In this document: piece by piece, positions 1 to 13,399 of the stretch
Layout of the letters: every line of letters begins with the position of its first letter
Numbering within the stretch: the stretch's first letter is position 1
DNA from: Acestrorhynchus altus
Lineage: Eukaryota > Chordata > Actinopteri > Characiformes > Acestrorhynchidae
Assembly (NCBI GenBank): GCA_034509495.1
Contig: CM067512.1
Location: 4,864,959 to 4,928,958, forward strand
Length of the DNA: 64,000 bases
Direction of reading: 5' to 3'
Made by a program: the position numbers and the translations under genes
The notes under the pieces: model-generated
What the model saw: the letters and a program-made list of their open reading frames with translations, nothing else
What the model was told of the DNA's origin: nothing
Database searches by the model: none

Positions 1-3000
1 AGAACACTCTGAACCAGAGCATCAGGTTTCTAGAGAGGACGGCATCCGATTTGTCAGTAAGTGTCTTAAATTCAAGAGTTGGTACAATCTTAAGATTGAT
101 ATAACTACACCAACATAATACTACTTTCTCTGCACTTTTCAGAACAAAGTTTCAGACGTACTTGCAGCCATAGATGCTGCTCAGTACCTCATCTCCCAGA
201 ATGCAACATTTATTGTTAACCAGGTACTGTATTAAGCCTTTAAGTTCAAACAAAACATCTTGTAACGGAAATGTTAACCCTTTTCAGAAAAATGATTAAT
301 CAGAGGTGTGTACTGTCTACAGGAAACTGAGAAATACAAGCAGACCATCATTGGATACTTCACGCAATATCTAGACTGGATCAAGACATCTGTGAGTAGT
401 GAACAATAATACAGATTAATTGATCTTCTTAGTACCTCACATTTGTTTACATTCATACATACTTTATGACATGCCAAAAGTCATGGGACAGGAAGTAGTA
501 TTACCCTCTCCCATGGAAGCTAAAGACCACTGCACTGAGCCACAGGATATGCACGTGATGCTCCTACTTCTTGCGTTTCTGTTCACATGAACAATTCTAG
601 CCAGATGCTGTCAATTATGATCGTTACCACCCACTGTGCTGTCCATGGAGGGTGGTAATGCCTTCTTTGACATACCCCTGGGATACACATGACACCTGTC
701 CATCTGGCACTCACTATCATGCCTCTTGTTCCTAATATGTTCCTAAGCCATCCCCTGATGTAACACCACTTCATGATTAATTTAAATACTGGTATCCATT
801 ACATTTGGCATGTCAGTGTATTTATAATGTAATAATAACATCAGATTCATAGGCCCTAACATAGAACCATGTAGGACACCGCAAGATATGTTGTGTTAAA
901 TTCCTTGCAGTTGCAGTTTCAATCATTTCTGCCCTTTCTTAGCTGGAAATGGAGGTGGCCACCTGCAAGCCTCTCAGTAACATCATAGACACCGCAGATA
1001 TTCTGGCCTGCGGCTTCCTCGTGGACTCAATGGTGAGAGACCTGCGTATTTGGAACATGGGGTCAGCTTTGTGCATGTTCAAACCCAGGAGCAGCAGGAT
1101 AATCTTCTGTTGTGAGTGTGCGAGTGTATGTGGGTGGAATCAGCAGTAAATTTGTGTATGATTCTGAGAGGGGATTCAAGGGTCACTGTGTTTGACCTTT
1201 AACAAGATGCCGTGCACAATTAGTTGATTGTGTGAGGCTGCACTCCACTTCCAGTCGCACATACATACACACTCACACAAATACAGAAACATTCTTGATG
1301 ACAGATAAGAGAATGAAGTTAAAGCAAGACTACAGTCAGTTGTATGCACGTGAGCCACTGAAAGCTTATTCCCCTTTTTGTGGATTGCAGAACACTTTCT
1401 GGTTCGGCCTGGGGTGCTCCACTCTGTTTTTGCTCCCCAGTATTATCTTGTCTGTGAGGTTGGCCAAGTTCTACCGCAGAATGGATACAGAGGACGTCTA
1501 TGACGAGTGAGTATCCCCCGCCAGTCTGTTTCAGACCACCTGCAATAACTGCAGTGTCATAAACTGTACATATATGACTATTAACCTGTAAAGCCACAGT
1601 CACACTAGACATCTGCTGTTTGTGTCACCTTGCAACTCAATATGTATTGTTGAGCAAACTAAAATGGAGATGTAAAAATGTTCAAGGAATTTTGACTAAT
1701 CTGTTAGTGCATCTCCAAAAAATTAGAAAATCACAATTTTTTGTTTGTAATTTAATTCCAGTACAGGGCTACACAATATTGGAAAGAACTGATGTTGTTT
1801 GATTTTGTTGTTCTGCGATATATATTTTGATATTAAAAGTTACAGGAATTTTCTGCAGCTGTCTTTCTTTATCATTAACAAAAAAAAATCCAAATGAGGA
1901 AAGAAAAAAATTAGAAAAATGAGAAATAAAGATATTGGGCATCCTGAAATGTGACTATTGCATATGTGCACATTGTAATAACAGTGCTGAAACGATATAT
2001 ATTGTGCAGCCCGGCTGTCATATATTTTATATTCATTACATTTAAAATGACATATTTCAAGCATTTTTGTTAGTAATTTATTCAAACCGAGAATTAAATA
2101 CTGTAATAAATTGCATGATTTTCATGAGTTTGTTCATTCTGATTATGTAAGAAAAAAGCTATTTAAAAATAATCCATGTAAAATATGACATATGACAAAT
2201 ATGACCTTTTTCAATGAAATTCTGAGCACAAACTGTTTTTAGTTCTTTAATCATTTTCTATAGTTTTAAGTTGATCTGACATTCTTACCATGTGGTTTCT
2301 CTATTGTAGATGATCTGAAGTGGTTAGCAAAGGCAAATCAGTGGCATTGTCGTTCAAGAATTTAGATTTTTAGAAAAAAATAGACATAAAGATTAGGGCT
2401 GGGTGATATATCAATATTTGTATCTGTATTTGGGATAAAAACAGAGCGGGAAATGGGCCAGGGCGATATTGTCAAGTAAAAAAAGATGGAAGGATTTCAT
2501 TGCGTGTCCTAATTTTTTCACATTGTAAGTTTATCATATATCGCCATTCAGCTAAAATAAATAGTTTTATGATTTTTTTTTTAATCCATATCAACCAGCC
2601 CTAATAAAGATGAAGACTCTGTCATTTCACTCATGAATGTGAAATAATAGCAGATAAAAGCTAGTGTGACTGGGCAAAGTGTGTAATAACACTCCCTGTA
2701 GTGGTAGTGAAATGAAAATCGGCATCTCATCACTATTCTTTGCTTTTCGAAATATCGTAGAAATAGTAACCAGGCTCTTATTTCTCTTTCTCTTTGTTGT
2801 TCTTCTTCTTTTCCCTTTTTTGCCCTCAATCTTTCCAGTTCTTCTGTGTCAGGGACTTGGCATTTCACATTATGATAACCAATTCTTGCTATTTCCATCT
2901 TTGTCTGTTTTTTTATTTTATTTTATTGTTATTTCTTTCAGTCCAGCACTTTGCACTTTAAGCTAATTATATATGTATGTACATATATTGTAAATATTAA

Positions 3001-6000
3001 GTGTTTTCTTTTTAACATTGTTCAGTCATTCACATGCACTTACAGTAATGAAACATTGCTCTAGACAACTCACCAAGTGTCTTGACCAGAGACATTGGTT
3101 TTGACATCTAAGCGATGTCATTGTACACAAAGCTCTCTGGTGCGTTTCCGTTCACGGCCGGTTTAATGTTCTTGCTTGTCTTGTATCTTTTTAGCATTGA
3201 GACAATTCCCATGAAAACGTAAGCTGTTTTATTTCTCCATTTCCCTTCTGCTCTCCTTTTCTTTGAGAAACTCATTAATGGGACATCTCAACCTGCTTTG
3301 TACAGAAATCTCTCTCTGCTAAATATCTGGTGCTGGTTTAAGCTTTTAGCCTTGGAATGCTTCTCCGGTGAAGGGTCTTGCTTGTCTCTTTTGTGTGCCG
3401 TCTTTAAAAAAAATGAAAAAGCTCCGTTGTCTAACATAAAGGGCTGTTCAAATCATCACCTTCAACCCTGATTTCTGTACATTTCTTACATTTTGAGCAA
3501 CTATTATCATTTGTACTTGAAAATGTAATATTTTATATTAATGTGAACATGCTAACTTTTAATCTTATGAGACTAAGTCCAAAACCCCAGTTGCCCAATC
3601 GCATGCCATTTGTCTCATGCCATGTTTTGTTTATGATTTGTTTGTATTTAATGTTTTGTTTCAGTATGGAAATTGGTAATAATGGTTATTATAATGAACG
3701 TTTACAAGGTATCCAAAACCCTGTAATGACAAGGTAAAAAGAACCAAAACCCCCTTGCACTGAGTGCATCCAATTCTAATGACTTGCATGCAAGGTTTGG
3801 GGTGCTTCGAGTTAATACAGTATACTGTAGGAGGTGCTGTGCATGCATGAGGGAAAACCCACCCTTTCTTTGAACAAACCTGTGGGAGTCGCCCACTTCT
3901 GTTTTGGTTTTTGGTGCTAATGGCTAGCTCAACAGCAGTGATGCAAGTGCACACTGATGCTGAAAGCATTTGATCCCTTACTAACACTGCATGCTCCAAA
4001 AAAAATTGACCACAAACTCATTCCAATTAGGTGTAGGGGTATAACGGTGCACAGAAGTCACGGTTCAGTTCGAACAGTGGTCCAGACCTCGAGGTTTGAT
4101 ATAACATCAGTACAATGGGAAGAAAGCAACAAAGCAAGGAGAGATAAATTGGCCTCTTTTCCCTCTTTGGGTGATTAGATGATGCTCTTTTCCCACATCA
4201 CACTCAATATGATGCTGTCAGCACATGGATCTGTTAGTCATTGTGTCAGAGCTGGGGATCCGGCGGTTTCCTCCGAGTGCGTTGGCTGTCTGGCGAGGAT
4301 GCAAATGGCAGCAGTTCTAAAACGAGGCAGTGGTTGATGTCATATGTATCAGAGGAAGCGTGTGTTTGTCCTGTTGGGAGCATAGCATGTGATAAGGGGA
4401 GAGCGATGATAATGGTGTTGGGGTATTGGCACTTCCACATTTGCGGGGAGAAAATCAGGGGTAAACATTTGAAAGAAAAAAAGAGAAAAATATTTAAATA
4501 ATAAATTAATTACAGTTATTTGTTCTGTATTTTCTGTGATCATCATATGGTATGAACTTCTGAGCATCACATGAAACACTCTATTATTATGCTAAAAAGC
4601 TTTTGCGCTACTGAGCTGGGATCTCTTCTGATCACTCTTACTCTCAGCATTCCTTTCTCTTGGATGTTACTGGGAAATAACCAGTCAGAGAGGATTATTT
4701 TAACATGATTTGGCAGAAATTTTAACCTTTGCCCAACAGCAACAAATAAAGCCCAGGCACATGCTTCAAGGGAAATTTGGTTGCATATTACGATCATCAG
4801 TCATTGCACATAGCTATTGGCCCCACACACGTTTCTTTACTACTGAATGCACCAAACCGTGACATCTGTGCCATGATAATTCAGTACAATTACTCCCATA
4901 ATAAGAAGAATCTGCTAATTATGTTTTTTTTTTGTCTGTCTTGTTTGCCATTGCATGTTTCCTTGCATGTGACTCTGACCAGACTAACTGCACTGTGGTA
5001 ACTGGCAGTTATTTAATGGCCAGTTCATCATCACTAACTGCATGCGCATCAGAGTCATCTCTGTTCAGGGTGTTCTTAAATATGGCTGTGTAATTGAGGG
5101 CAGGACGTGGTGCCAGAGTGACACACAGAGCACATATCTGCACGTTCCACAGAGCTCAGTATGAAAGAGGCCTTCTAGTGATCTGGCTATGGGTCAGCAT
5201 TCAGGGGGTCAGGCTGTTCATGTAATCACAGCACATTCACACTGTGCTGCTTTTATCATTCACTGCTTTTCACAAAAGCAACAACACCAAGTTTTTAGGG
5301 GTGTAATGATTTGAAGTGCTCAATGGCAACAATCGGCAGCTATAGGCTCCGCTAAGCATCTGTCAGGAGCAGGAGAAGACTATAAGAGGAAGATTCTGGG
5401 ATGGTGGTGCACTGTTCTACTGTGCGGTGACACCTTAACAAATATATCATCAGAAGACGACCTTTTTTGACATCTTCACCATAAAATTCACTGTCGGGGA
5501 TTTGGGAACTTTCCTTTTTTGTTATTTTGAAACTGTAAAAGTTGAGAGTAAAAAAGTAAATTTATTAAAATATGAAAGAATTGTTTCATCTAACTTTTTG
5601 AAACTTTTGACCTAGGACCTTTTGCATGCCACTGTAACTAGTATACTATCGAACTAATTTTTGGTTTTAAGGGCATGTTTATCTAAACATGATTACATAC
5701 CCTTGATTGTCATATACAAAATAATTTGCATCACAGCTTGCTTTAAGTTCAGACCGTCCTGTATGTTCTTTCTTTAAAGTCTGAACACAGCAATCTTTGG
5801 AGTGCTCTGTGTGGCCCAGGAATGCTCACGCCCTGCTCCTCTGGCAAAATGGATGGTGGGAGGAGAGAGGGGGTAGGGTGTTTTAGAGAAAGAAGTGGTG
5901 GTGGGGAATTGAACATACACTGCCCTGTTGCTGACCATGTGATCCTTTGTGTCCCAAGCATCCCTACCTATGACACTATGACTCGATTCCCACGGGCCTC

Positions 6001-6651
6001 CGCGCCCCCTCGCCATGCCGACTGGTGACACCAAGGAGGAGCTTTTGGTTTTTTCTCAATACTCCAGAAAGGTACTGATGGTCACTGGGTGAAAGGAGAA
6101 GGCCACTGTCTTCGTGTCTTTCCGTCTTTGCAGCTGGCATGACCTCACCTGTTAATTTCGTCCCTGATGTCTCACGCTTCGTAAAATAGCGACTGACCGT
6201 CCTGCTGTTCCGTTTTTCACTGTCTGTCAACTTTTATGTTTCAGTGTTTGAATTTTGACTTTGTTGCGTCTCTGGAAGAATGGATGCACTGAACATATTT
6301 GACTCAAATGTGAAAACAATGTAAAGTTTCATGTTTGAATCAGATTCAGCACATCACTCCAGTATTCACTGTCTGCTGCCAACTGTCTCTGTTTGCCCCT
6401 ATATTTTACAATTTGTCTGTGCAAATGATTTAGTGCTGTATTATTATGGTTTGTTCTCTGCATTTCTGCCGATGTTTGATTTCAAACATGTTTAACAGCT
6501 TCCAGTATGTTCTGTTGCTCTACACACCATCTCTGCTTTGTTTTTCAGCATATTCACACTTAATTGACCTTTGATTCTTTAAAGTCTTGTTACTCATTCT
6601 TTTTCTTTTCTCCCTGTTTTGTGATCTAGCTCTGTTGGGACATGGAACTGA
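1..6651 (+). CDS. prom1: Prominin-1, 3' part (5' end outside window)
   Basis: Prominin-1 (CD133) is a five-pass, cholesterol-binding glycoprotein of membrane protrusions and photoreceptor discs. Visible coding exons are 1-56, 143-223, 323-391, 943-1032, 1391-1506, 3195-3218 and 3665-3733, ending in 6630-6651 if spliced to the exon described separately. All junctions keep phase with GT-AG introns. The exons encode the end of the last extracellular loop (NQSIRFLERTASDLS; glycosylation sequon NAT), the conserved cysteine region around CKPLSNIIDTA, the final transmembrane helix (FLLPSIILSV), then the cytoplasmic tail RRMDTEDVYD...ETIPMK...NNGYYNERLQGIQNPVMT. The tail keeps the two tyrosine contexts (DVYD and NNGY) known as kinase sites in mammalian prominin-1, which separates it from prominin-2. 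The tail exon 3195-3218 is only 24 nt. The gene is upstream of fgfbp2 on the same strand, as in human. The a or b fish paralogue cannot be told. Confidence 0.93.
4150..4470 (+). repeat. tRNA-derived SINE-like repeat, 5'-truncated, in prom1 intron
   Basis: This stretch aligns by eye with 31890-32222 over its whole length. Shared landmarks are tcagag, gtgcgttggctgtc / gtgcattggctgtc, ggttgatgtcata, ttgggagca, and a tail aaaatc-ggggtaa before an A-rich end. The 31.8-kb copy also has a tRNA-like head that is missing here. Just upstream, 4030-4135 resembles another dispersed repeat (ggggtataacggtgcac). Confidence 0.65.
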
Positions 6652-6664
6652 AACTCTCTGCACT
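6630..6664 (+). other. prom1: Probable alternative C-terminal exon of prom1
   Basis: A strong pyrimidine tract ends in tctag at 6629, and a gtaagt donor starts at 6665. Joined in phase to exon 3665-3733, it adds SSVGTWN and a stop at 6649-6651, then continues as untranslated sequence. Without it, exon 3733 could join the acceptor at 7607/7608 (tail RLLPTG), or read through its own donor (tail R). Prominin-1 is known to have alternatively spliced cytoplasmic ends, so more than one form may be real. No mammalian-type TSPSQH end is visible. Confidence 0.55.
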
Positions 6665-7607
6665 GTAAGTTGTCTGGGCTTGTGCTTTGACAGATACAAT
6701 ATACTGGCACAACCAGTGGCCATATTTTAATTGGCCCATAACTTCATTCTTAGAATGTGTAATTGGGGTAACTGGCTAGTGTGTACACTATAAAAACATT
6801 GAGCAATAGAACTGGTTTTATTCAACACAAGTACTTATTTGAGTTGAATAAATATTCAAATTCAAATTTAAATATTCAAATTGTGACATGCATTAATAAT
6901 AAATAGAATATAATAATAATCATATTTAAATAAATAATATAATATATAATAAATTATAAATGATATAATAATAAATATACTTGTTTTAAAATGTTTTGTG
7001 AAAACATTTTTTGGGTGTAATTTATTTTAAAAAGGTAAACTGTCATATTTTAAGGCTTGAAATATGTTCTTCTTACTTGTAATGAATATAAAATGTGACG
7101 GTTTTTATAATGGAATGACAAACGCAAGTAGAATTATAAACACATTATTCTAATTTTTGATGAAGCAGCACTAAATGTGATTTGGATACATACGATTTTA
7201 ATAACATTTGAATAATGTATGAGTTAGTATCACCAGCCCTCAGCTTTTCTTCTTAAAAGGTTTTGTGTCAGTGGATTAAAACTGCTTAAGACTTTCCACA
7301 TTTTCAGCACAATTTAGTGAGAAAAGAGACATAGTGTTAGTCATTAATATGCCTTCGCTTAATGACATGTTTGATTTGCTGTACAAATATGATCCATTTT
7401 ATAGCATAGTTTTATGAATCTGGCCTATTTTTGACCCATTTCACCATTAAAATCAATGCATCATTCCCAGAAAAATAAAATATATTCTTTCAATATTTTC
7501 AATATAATTTTGTCAGTAAAATTTACTTTTACTTGAAGAAAAACGTGGAAATGATAATTGCGTTTTCAAGTGATGCATTTACTCACACAATTACTCTTAT
7601 ATTTCAG

Positions 7608-8800
7608 ACTACTGCCCACCGGATGAACAGCAGACCCAGTTCAGAGAGGGGACCGCATCAGAAGAGGACGCCAAACTAGCTACAGGGCCAAGAAATGGAG
7701 TCCGTCTTCACATACACTGTATATTCTATTGACTGAACTATTTCACTCTTCTCATCACTTTGTCTTGCTATACGATGACCCTTGCCTCATGGACTCTCTG
7801 AGGCCTTTTCACGTCCTGTCAAGAGATCGCTGCATTGTCACAGCACTGTTTCATCAGTCAGGGTCAGGAAGGCCTCAGCGTTTAGCTACTGTATGTGTCT
7901 TTGTTTACAGTCACTGAGAGGTCACTTTGGGGCAGACATGACATTTCAACTGCTGTGTTTTTCCCAAAACACTATCTTTTGTTCTTATCTCTGTTGTTTG
8001 TTTTTATTTAGTCCACATTTTTGTGTCAATAATGACCTCTTGAACTTCGTTTGGGCCCTGTCTGAGAGACGGGAGGTTTTTTTTTATGGATGTGAGGCAG
8101 TAAAACTGACTCTACCAACCACATTTTTGAGTTACCATGCCACCGAAGGCCAATGGCCTGTGAGCCACCAACATTTTATGCAACATCCACTGTATTGTAC
8201 ATGAATATATGCTTGATGCGCTTGCACATACGCTAGTACTATGATGATGCAATGTGGGATTGTCGCCAAGCCATTTGAGGCTGAATGAATTGTTGCCTTT
8301 ACAATTTTTGGTACTGCTTTATATTGTGTTGCTAATAACTGTGTAGTTACACAAGACTAATGCATGTAACAGCAGTGTAACTGTTGGTGATGTATAAACT
8401 GTTACACATGGATTACAGAAGTACAGCATGTGTAAATATGTGGCTATCAACTTTAGTTTGAACTCCAAATATATAAATATATAATAAATATTTTGCTAGA
8501 TATAAATATATCTAGCTGTAATGGGATATTCTATGTGAACATGTGTAATACATGTAATGAGATGAATATATTTATGTTTTTACTAACTGCTGCTTTTCCT
8601 GTTACAGCTGTCGGGATGCGCTTGTGTAATGGCATGAATCGAAACTGTAATGCATCTGTAAGTCAATGCATCACCAGTAGTTACATTGTAATTACAGTGG
8701 TAGTTAATGTGTAACAGCACAACTATGATAAAGTGGGACTCCATGTTTTTTCTTTAGTCTATGGAACCTGTGCACAATAAAAAGAACTGTAAATGCAAAC
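7608..8800 (+). other. prom1: Probable terminal exon / 3' UTR of prom1
   Basis: An acceptor (tatatttcag) precedes 7608. The exon has no long conserved reading frame and runs to an AATAAA at 8776-8781, the first good poly(A) signal downstream of the last coding exon. A 140-codon open frame inside it (7782-8204) has no recognisable domain and is treated as chance. Confidence 0.5.
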
Positions 8801-11670
8801 CCCTGTTCATCCCAGATAAAGCTAGCAGTTAGGAGACAGCATTTTGGGTCTCTTCCAAATGTTCCAAAAGGTACGATTTTAACTTTTAGCTGTAACATCT
8901 CTAACTGATTGGGTGAATAGGAGTGGTGGCAGGTGTGTAATTTAGTTTACATTAATTAATAGCCATTTTTACACTGCTCCTTTTATGATACTAACTGCAA
9001 GCTTGTCAACTTGAGCTCGTACACTTGAGAGTTTGGATCACTGTAGGCATAGTCATTCACTGTAACTCTCCCAAGAAGAACTTGCTCTTTGACGCCAAAA
9101 TCCATTTTTTGATGTAGATCTCAGGTCTTAGTGTTTTGCCTATTACAAATATTGTGTTTAGATATTTAAAATTACTTTCACTGACAAAGTATCAAAAAGT
9201 GAATGTAATATATCTCAAAAGTTTTATGTTTTTGGAATAAATGAGACGCCAGGAGCAAATTTACAAAAGGTCATAATACTTTTTCTTGACACTACTTGAA
9301 GACTTAACAATGCCTACTTAATACTGTCATAGCACGTTATCATCACCAATTTTCTCTACTTCATTCCTACACCTCTGATATTTCTGTCTGTTTTTAATAA
9401 TATCAGGTGCTAGATATTTTTTTATCACAATGCCTCATGTTATCTCATCACTTGACAACTATATGACAGTGTTATGCAGGATTAAGTGGTCTACCTGATT
9501 TCTACTTCTTCAGTTTGGTTCCCTGAGGCACCCTGTTTCCATTCTGCTGTTGCCTGTGGTCTTGGTGTATCATGCACTGTTCTTCTCCACTAGGTAGTCG
9601 TAGTACGCCTGGTGGTACTGTTAAGCTTGCTCAGAGACATTCCGCTGGCGTTCTTTGGCATTTAGCAGTCGTGGGGCTGGTTGTCAACACGGCTGGTTTT
9701 AAAATCCATGTGGTTAGGCTGGCTGAAATGTAAAATATTGTGAATAAAATTTCAAACTCAGTTAATATGTCCAGTGTGCATTTTCAGTTTTGTCCACCAC
9801 AGTGCAGGGTTGGGTGACAATTCCACAATTTACATAGTATTCATGCTCATCCATTTAAATATAGAATATTTTAGATGGGTAAATGTTTGTAGACACTCAT
9901 CTGGCATTTCTTCTGACATTGAAGGCTTTAGAAGGGAGTTTGGTCTGGGAAGGTTCTACACTAAATGGTAGGATTTGTTTGCCATCAGTTACATAATAAT
10001 TAGTTGATTCAGGTCTGGCTCAGAAATACCATTTCATCTCATCACAAAGATACTCTTTCTAAAACTACAGCTACAGTTCTCTGGGGGGCTTTATTAAAGT
10101 CAAGCAAAAGAAATCAGTGACCATAGGCCTATGTGTGGTCACTCCAAAGCATCCCATTGCACTAGTAGTGCTTTGCGATTGTGGTTTTACAAACTTCGGC
10201 TGTGAACCATTTATTGAATTTGATGAATGTTGAAGTAACCATATTTCTTCATTGAGTGTCTGGATACCAATCCGATCTTTGTGTTTGAATGAATATCTCA
10301 GCCCTACAATTTAGAAAAGCTGCTAATTAATACTGTAAATATGACTTATTTTAGTAACTTTAACAGCTTATATAATGAGGCATTCTGCACTCATTTAGCA
10401 TTTCTTAAAGTTACTGTTAGTGTGTTTATTAGATAGGTAATATCTCCTCATCCTGACTGACTGACCTCTCTGACCGTACAGCTAGCAGTGTCTAAAACCC
10501 AGCAGTCTAACGGCTGTAATGGCTCATTAATGTCCTTTAATGGTGTCTTGAGGACACAACCTAATGGTGTGTTACGGCAGTGGTATACAGTAAAGAATAG
10601 ATTGGATAGAAGCTAGATGAGAAACCAACACCATATCAAATAATTTAGAACAAACAAACTGAATTTGCCTCTTTAATCCACACATACAGCTCTAAAGACC
10701 AGATACACATTTCTAACGCTCTGCGTACTAATTATTTCAATTGGTTATTCTCAGAATCCCAGGACCGATTTGAGTTGTGATTTTGCACACAAGCATCAGA
10801 TAACACAGGACACCTACAGAGGCCTCGTGGAGTCCATGCCTCGATAGGTCAGGACTGTTTTGATGATACAAGTGGACCCATCACAAGTGGTTTTAATGTT
10901 ATGGCTGATTGGTGTTGGACTAGGTTTTACACTTGGTTGCAAATTATTACACTCTGAACACTAGTCCTGTGATTCTAGGATCCTGAGATATGTGGCCCCT
11001 AGGGCCAAAAGTAGGAAAGCTTTGAATGTCTTCAGTGAAGCAGTGAACTATTCCGGTTGTTTACATTTCAGGTCCCCTTTTCTCAGAAGGGACTGATTGC
11101 TTGAAAATGAGAGTTAAGTGCCAACATCATGCCTTAACAGACAAACACACCACTTCCATAGACCCTCACAATCAACTTCTTCATCAGCGACTGTTTATTT
11201 CTGAAGTGATTTGAGTTATTGTTGAAGCTGTGTAGCTCTTAAACACTCTGATGTCTGTTGTTGAACTCCAGGCTCCATGTTTTTGGTGGTTGTGCCTTAT
11301 AAAAAATAGGGCCCTGCGCTTCATGCACATTGTCAACAATATATTTTGGACATTTGGTCACTCGTAAAGAGATTCCATTCATTTGAAGTATTATATAATT
11401 CATTACAAGTAACTTTCGGTTCTCTGAATCTGAATCATATATAGCTGCGGTGTTCCCCTGATAATTGTGTTAAGTGCCACAAGTTCCAGGCTTGTGTTGG
11501 TGTGCCTTCAATGTTTGGCCAGGCGTCTATGCATGCTGCTCTCAATTGGTTTCATATGTGTGCCTGTTTTTTTAATGATAGTCTCCAGATGACCATGCCA
11601 GCAGGGTAGCTCCCTCTCGCTCTTCCCTGCCCATTTTTTTACCCTAAATGCCCGCTTTGTGAGCAGGGGC
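8801..11670. other. Intergenic, prom1 to fgfbp2
   Basis: No coding exon seen. The stretch is AT-rich and holds a degraded Tc1-like 3' end (10755-10917, listed separately). Short open frames such as 9774-9971 have no conserved features. Confidence 0.6.
10755..10917 (+). repeat. Tc1/mariner-like transposon relic (3' part)
   Basis: Reading + strand, a degraded frame gives YRGLVESMPR then VRTVLMIQVDPSQVVLMLWLIG. The first part matches the C-terminal end of fish Tc1-like transposases (tyr-arg-gly-leu-val-glu-ser-met-pro-arg). The end ggttttaatgttatggctgat...ggtg is a typical element terminus. Only this 3' piece is present. Confidence 0.6.
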
Positions 11671-11680
11671 CATAAATACC
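11671..11680 (+). promoter_or_regulatory. TATA-like box of fgfbp2
   Basis: The motif cataaatacc lies 58 bp upstream of the fgfbp2 start codon. A start site about 30 bp downstream (near 11700) would give a very short 5' UTR that needs no upstream exon. Confidence 0.5.
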
Positions 11681-11728
11681 AGAGGAAGTGCTCTTGCCGA
11701 ACTCATTCTCAGCTCCACAGCATTCAAC

Positions 11729-12532
11729 ATGAGATCCCTGGCCAGTGCATTTGTACTGTCCTGCTGCGTCTGGGCATCCCTTGTCGAGAGCCAATACGAA
11801 GAAGAACGGAGAAGAAGCATGTGGGAAGATCCCATCCAGTTTACCACCAAAGCCAAGGATCGGTGCTCCATGATGGTTACGGGACAGGGTGAGATGACCA
11901 AGCTGCGCATCTCCTGCCAGTCCCAGGACAGGTCCTACTGGTGTGAGTACCAGGGCAAGCCGCATGTTTGCCGTCCCTACAACAGTAACCCACACCATTT
12001 CTTCACTCAGATCATGTGGGACCTTCGCAAATTGAGGAATGCCTGCCAGGGCAAGAGTGTACTCAGGCCCTTCATGTGCAAGAAAGCTTCTGACGAAGCT
12101 CAAATGATCTTTACCACTTCTTCCTCATCCTATGATATGCCTAGTGATGGACCAGTCCAGCTAGATGCTACTAAAACTTCAACCACTGGACAGGAGGTCA
12201 AACCATGGCAAGGTAGGCCTGACTATCCAAAGTCTGATCAAGTTAGGCCAGAACAAATTAGGCCATCCAAATCATCCAGATCCCAACCCACCAGACCTCA
12301 GCCGGTGAGGCCAGGACAAACAGACCAGAGGAATGCAGGGTCCTCCAAATCAGGGACCAGACCAAAAAGACCAGGAAAGGTGGTAAAACCAAAGATGACT
12401 ACACCGACAACAAAAGTACCAACACCAACCACACCATCACCCACGAGCAAAGCTAAGAAGCTGGCACGGCAGTACTGCTGGCCCTCCCTACAGTCCGCCT
12501 GTGCCTTTGTCTTTAGCTGGTTTACATCCTAA
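11729..12532 (+). CDS. fgfbp2: Fibroblast growth factor-binding protein 2
   Basis: Secreted FGF-binding-protein family member, 267 aa, one uninterrupted coding exon. Residues 1-21 form a signal peptide (hydrophobic core FVLSCCVW, cleavage near VES-Q). The FGFBP domain follows from about residue 40: RCSMMVTGQGEMTKLRISC, YWCEYQGKPHVCRPYN, ACQGKSVLRPFMCKKA, with paired cysteines and the WCEY-GKP-VCR core typical of FGFBP2 rather than FGFBP1. Residues ~150-245 are a long basic, low-complexity linker rich in RP and TP dipeptides. The C-terminal module ARQYCWPSLQSACAFVFSW closes the protein. The mature chain has eight cysteines and lacks the extra pair seen in fgfbp1. In mammals the protein is known as a secreted product of cytotoxic lymphocytes; its role in fish is not visible here. 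Tandem with fgfbp1, 3.5 kb downstream on the same strand. Confidence 0.92.
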   Translation: MRSLASAFVLSCCVWASLVESQYEEERRRSMWEDPIQFTTKAKDRCSMMVTGQGEMTKLRISCQSQDRSYWCEYQGKPHVCRPYNSNPHHFFTQIMWDLRKLRNACQGKSVLRPFMCKKASDEAQMIFTTSSSSYDMPSDGPVQLDATKTSTTGQEVKPWQGRPDYPKSDQVRPEQIRPSKSSRSQPTRPQPVRPGQTDQRNAGSSKSGTRPKRPGKVVKPKMTTPTTKVPTPTTPSPTSKAKKLARQYCWPSLQSACAFVFSWFTS

Positions 12533-12538
12533 GAAAAG

Positions 12539-13325
12539 GTAAAAACATTTATGTTAACATTAATTTTTATGAAGAGTAATTGAGATGTAAGCAATGTAGC
12601 TTAGAATGGTTTAGTGCAAACTGGTGCACTGTGGAGAAACATGAATCACGTTTCAGACTTCAGACAGTGGTAGTGATGAGAATCACAGATCATGATGACC
12701 ACTAGAAATATGATCATTTTGTTTTTATTTGTAATGATGAAAAATTATATTTCATTTGGTGCAAGAGTTGCATTACTTTTTGATAAACTAGAACATAAAA
12801 ATGTAATATTGTGAAAAATTCAATTGTGTTCATTGTTTAATTCAAAAAGGTAAACACACACGTCATATTTCATATCTGAAAAGGGAAATATTTCAAGGCA
12901 TTTTTGTTTTACTCTCCAATTTGGCTCATAGCTCATGAAAACCAGTAATCCAGAATTATTAGAATGTTTAATTTTAGCTTGAATAAGTTATTAATCAGTA
13001 CATAAACATTAAAAAAACATACATGTAATAAATATAACATTTGACAGTTTTCCTTTTTTTTAAATTAAAGTTTGAGCACATTTTCTCACAATTTTAAATG
13101 ACCTAGTATCTAACAACTACATGAGGTCTAAACATGTTTATGCCAAATAAACCCAATCATAAACAAGGTCTCAGGCATATTCATATCCATCTGGTTCACA
13201 ACTCTCTATATATGTTGGGCCCTGGGTGTTTGTCCATTAGGGCCCCTGGGACCCCCAACCATGCAGGGCACAGGTATGCAGGTGTATGCATATGCATATA
13301 TACGTGTGTGTGTGTGTGTGTGTGT

Positions 13326-13399
<74 letters not shown>

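Noticed and set aside
7782..8204. 140-aa + strand frame
   Set aside because: Lies in the probable prom1 3' UTR, has no motif, and shows no initiation or splice context.
11639..12103. 154-aa frame on the - strand across fgfbp2
   Set aside because: Antisense shadow of the conserved FGFBP domain.
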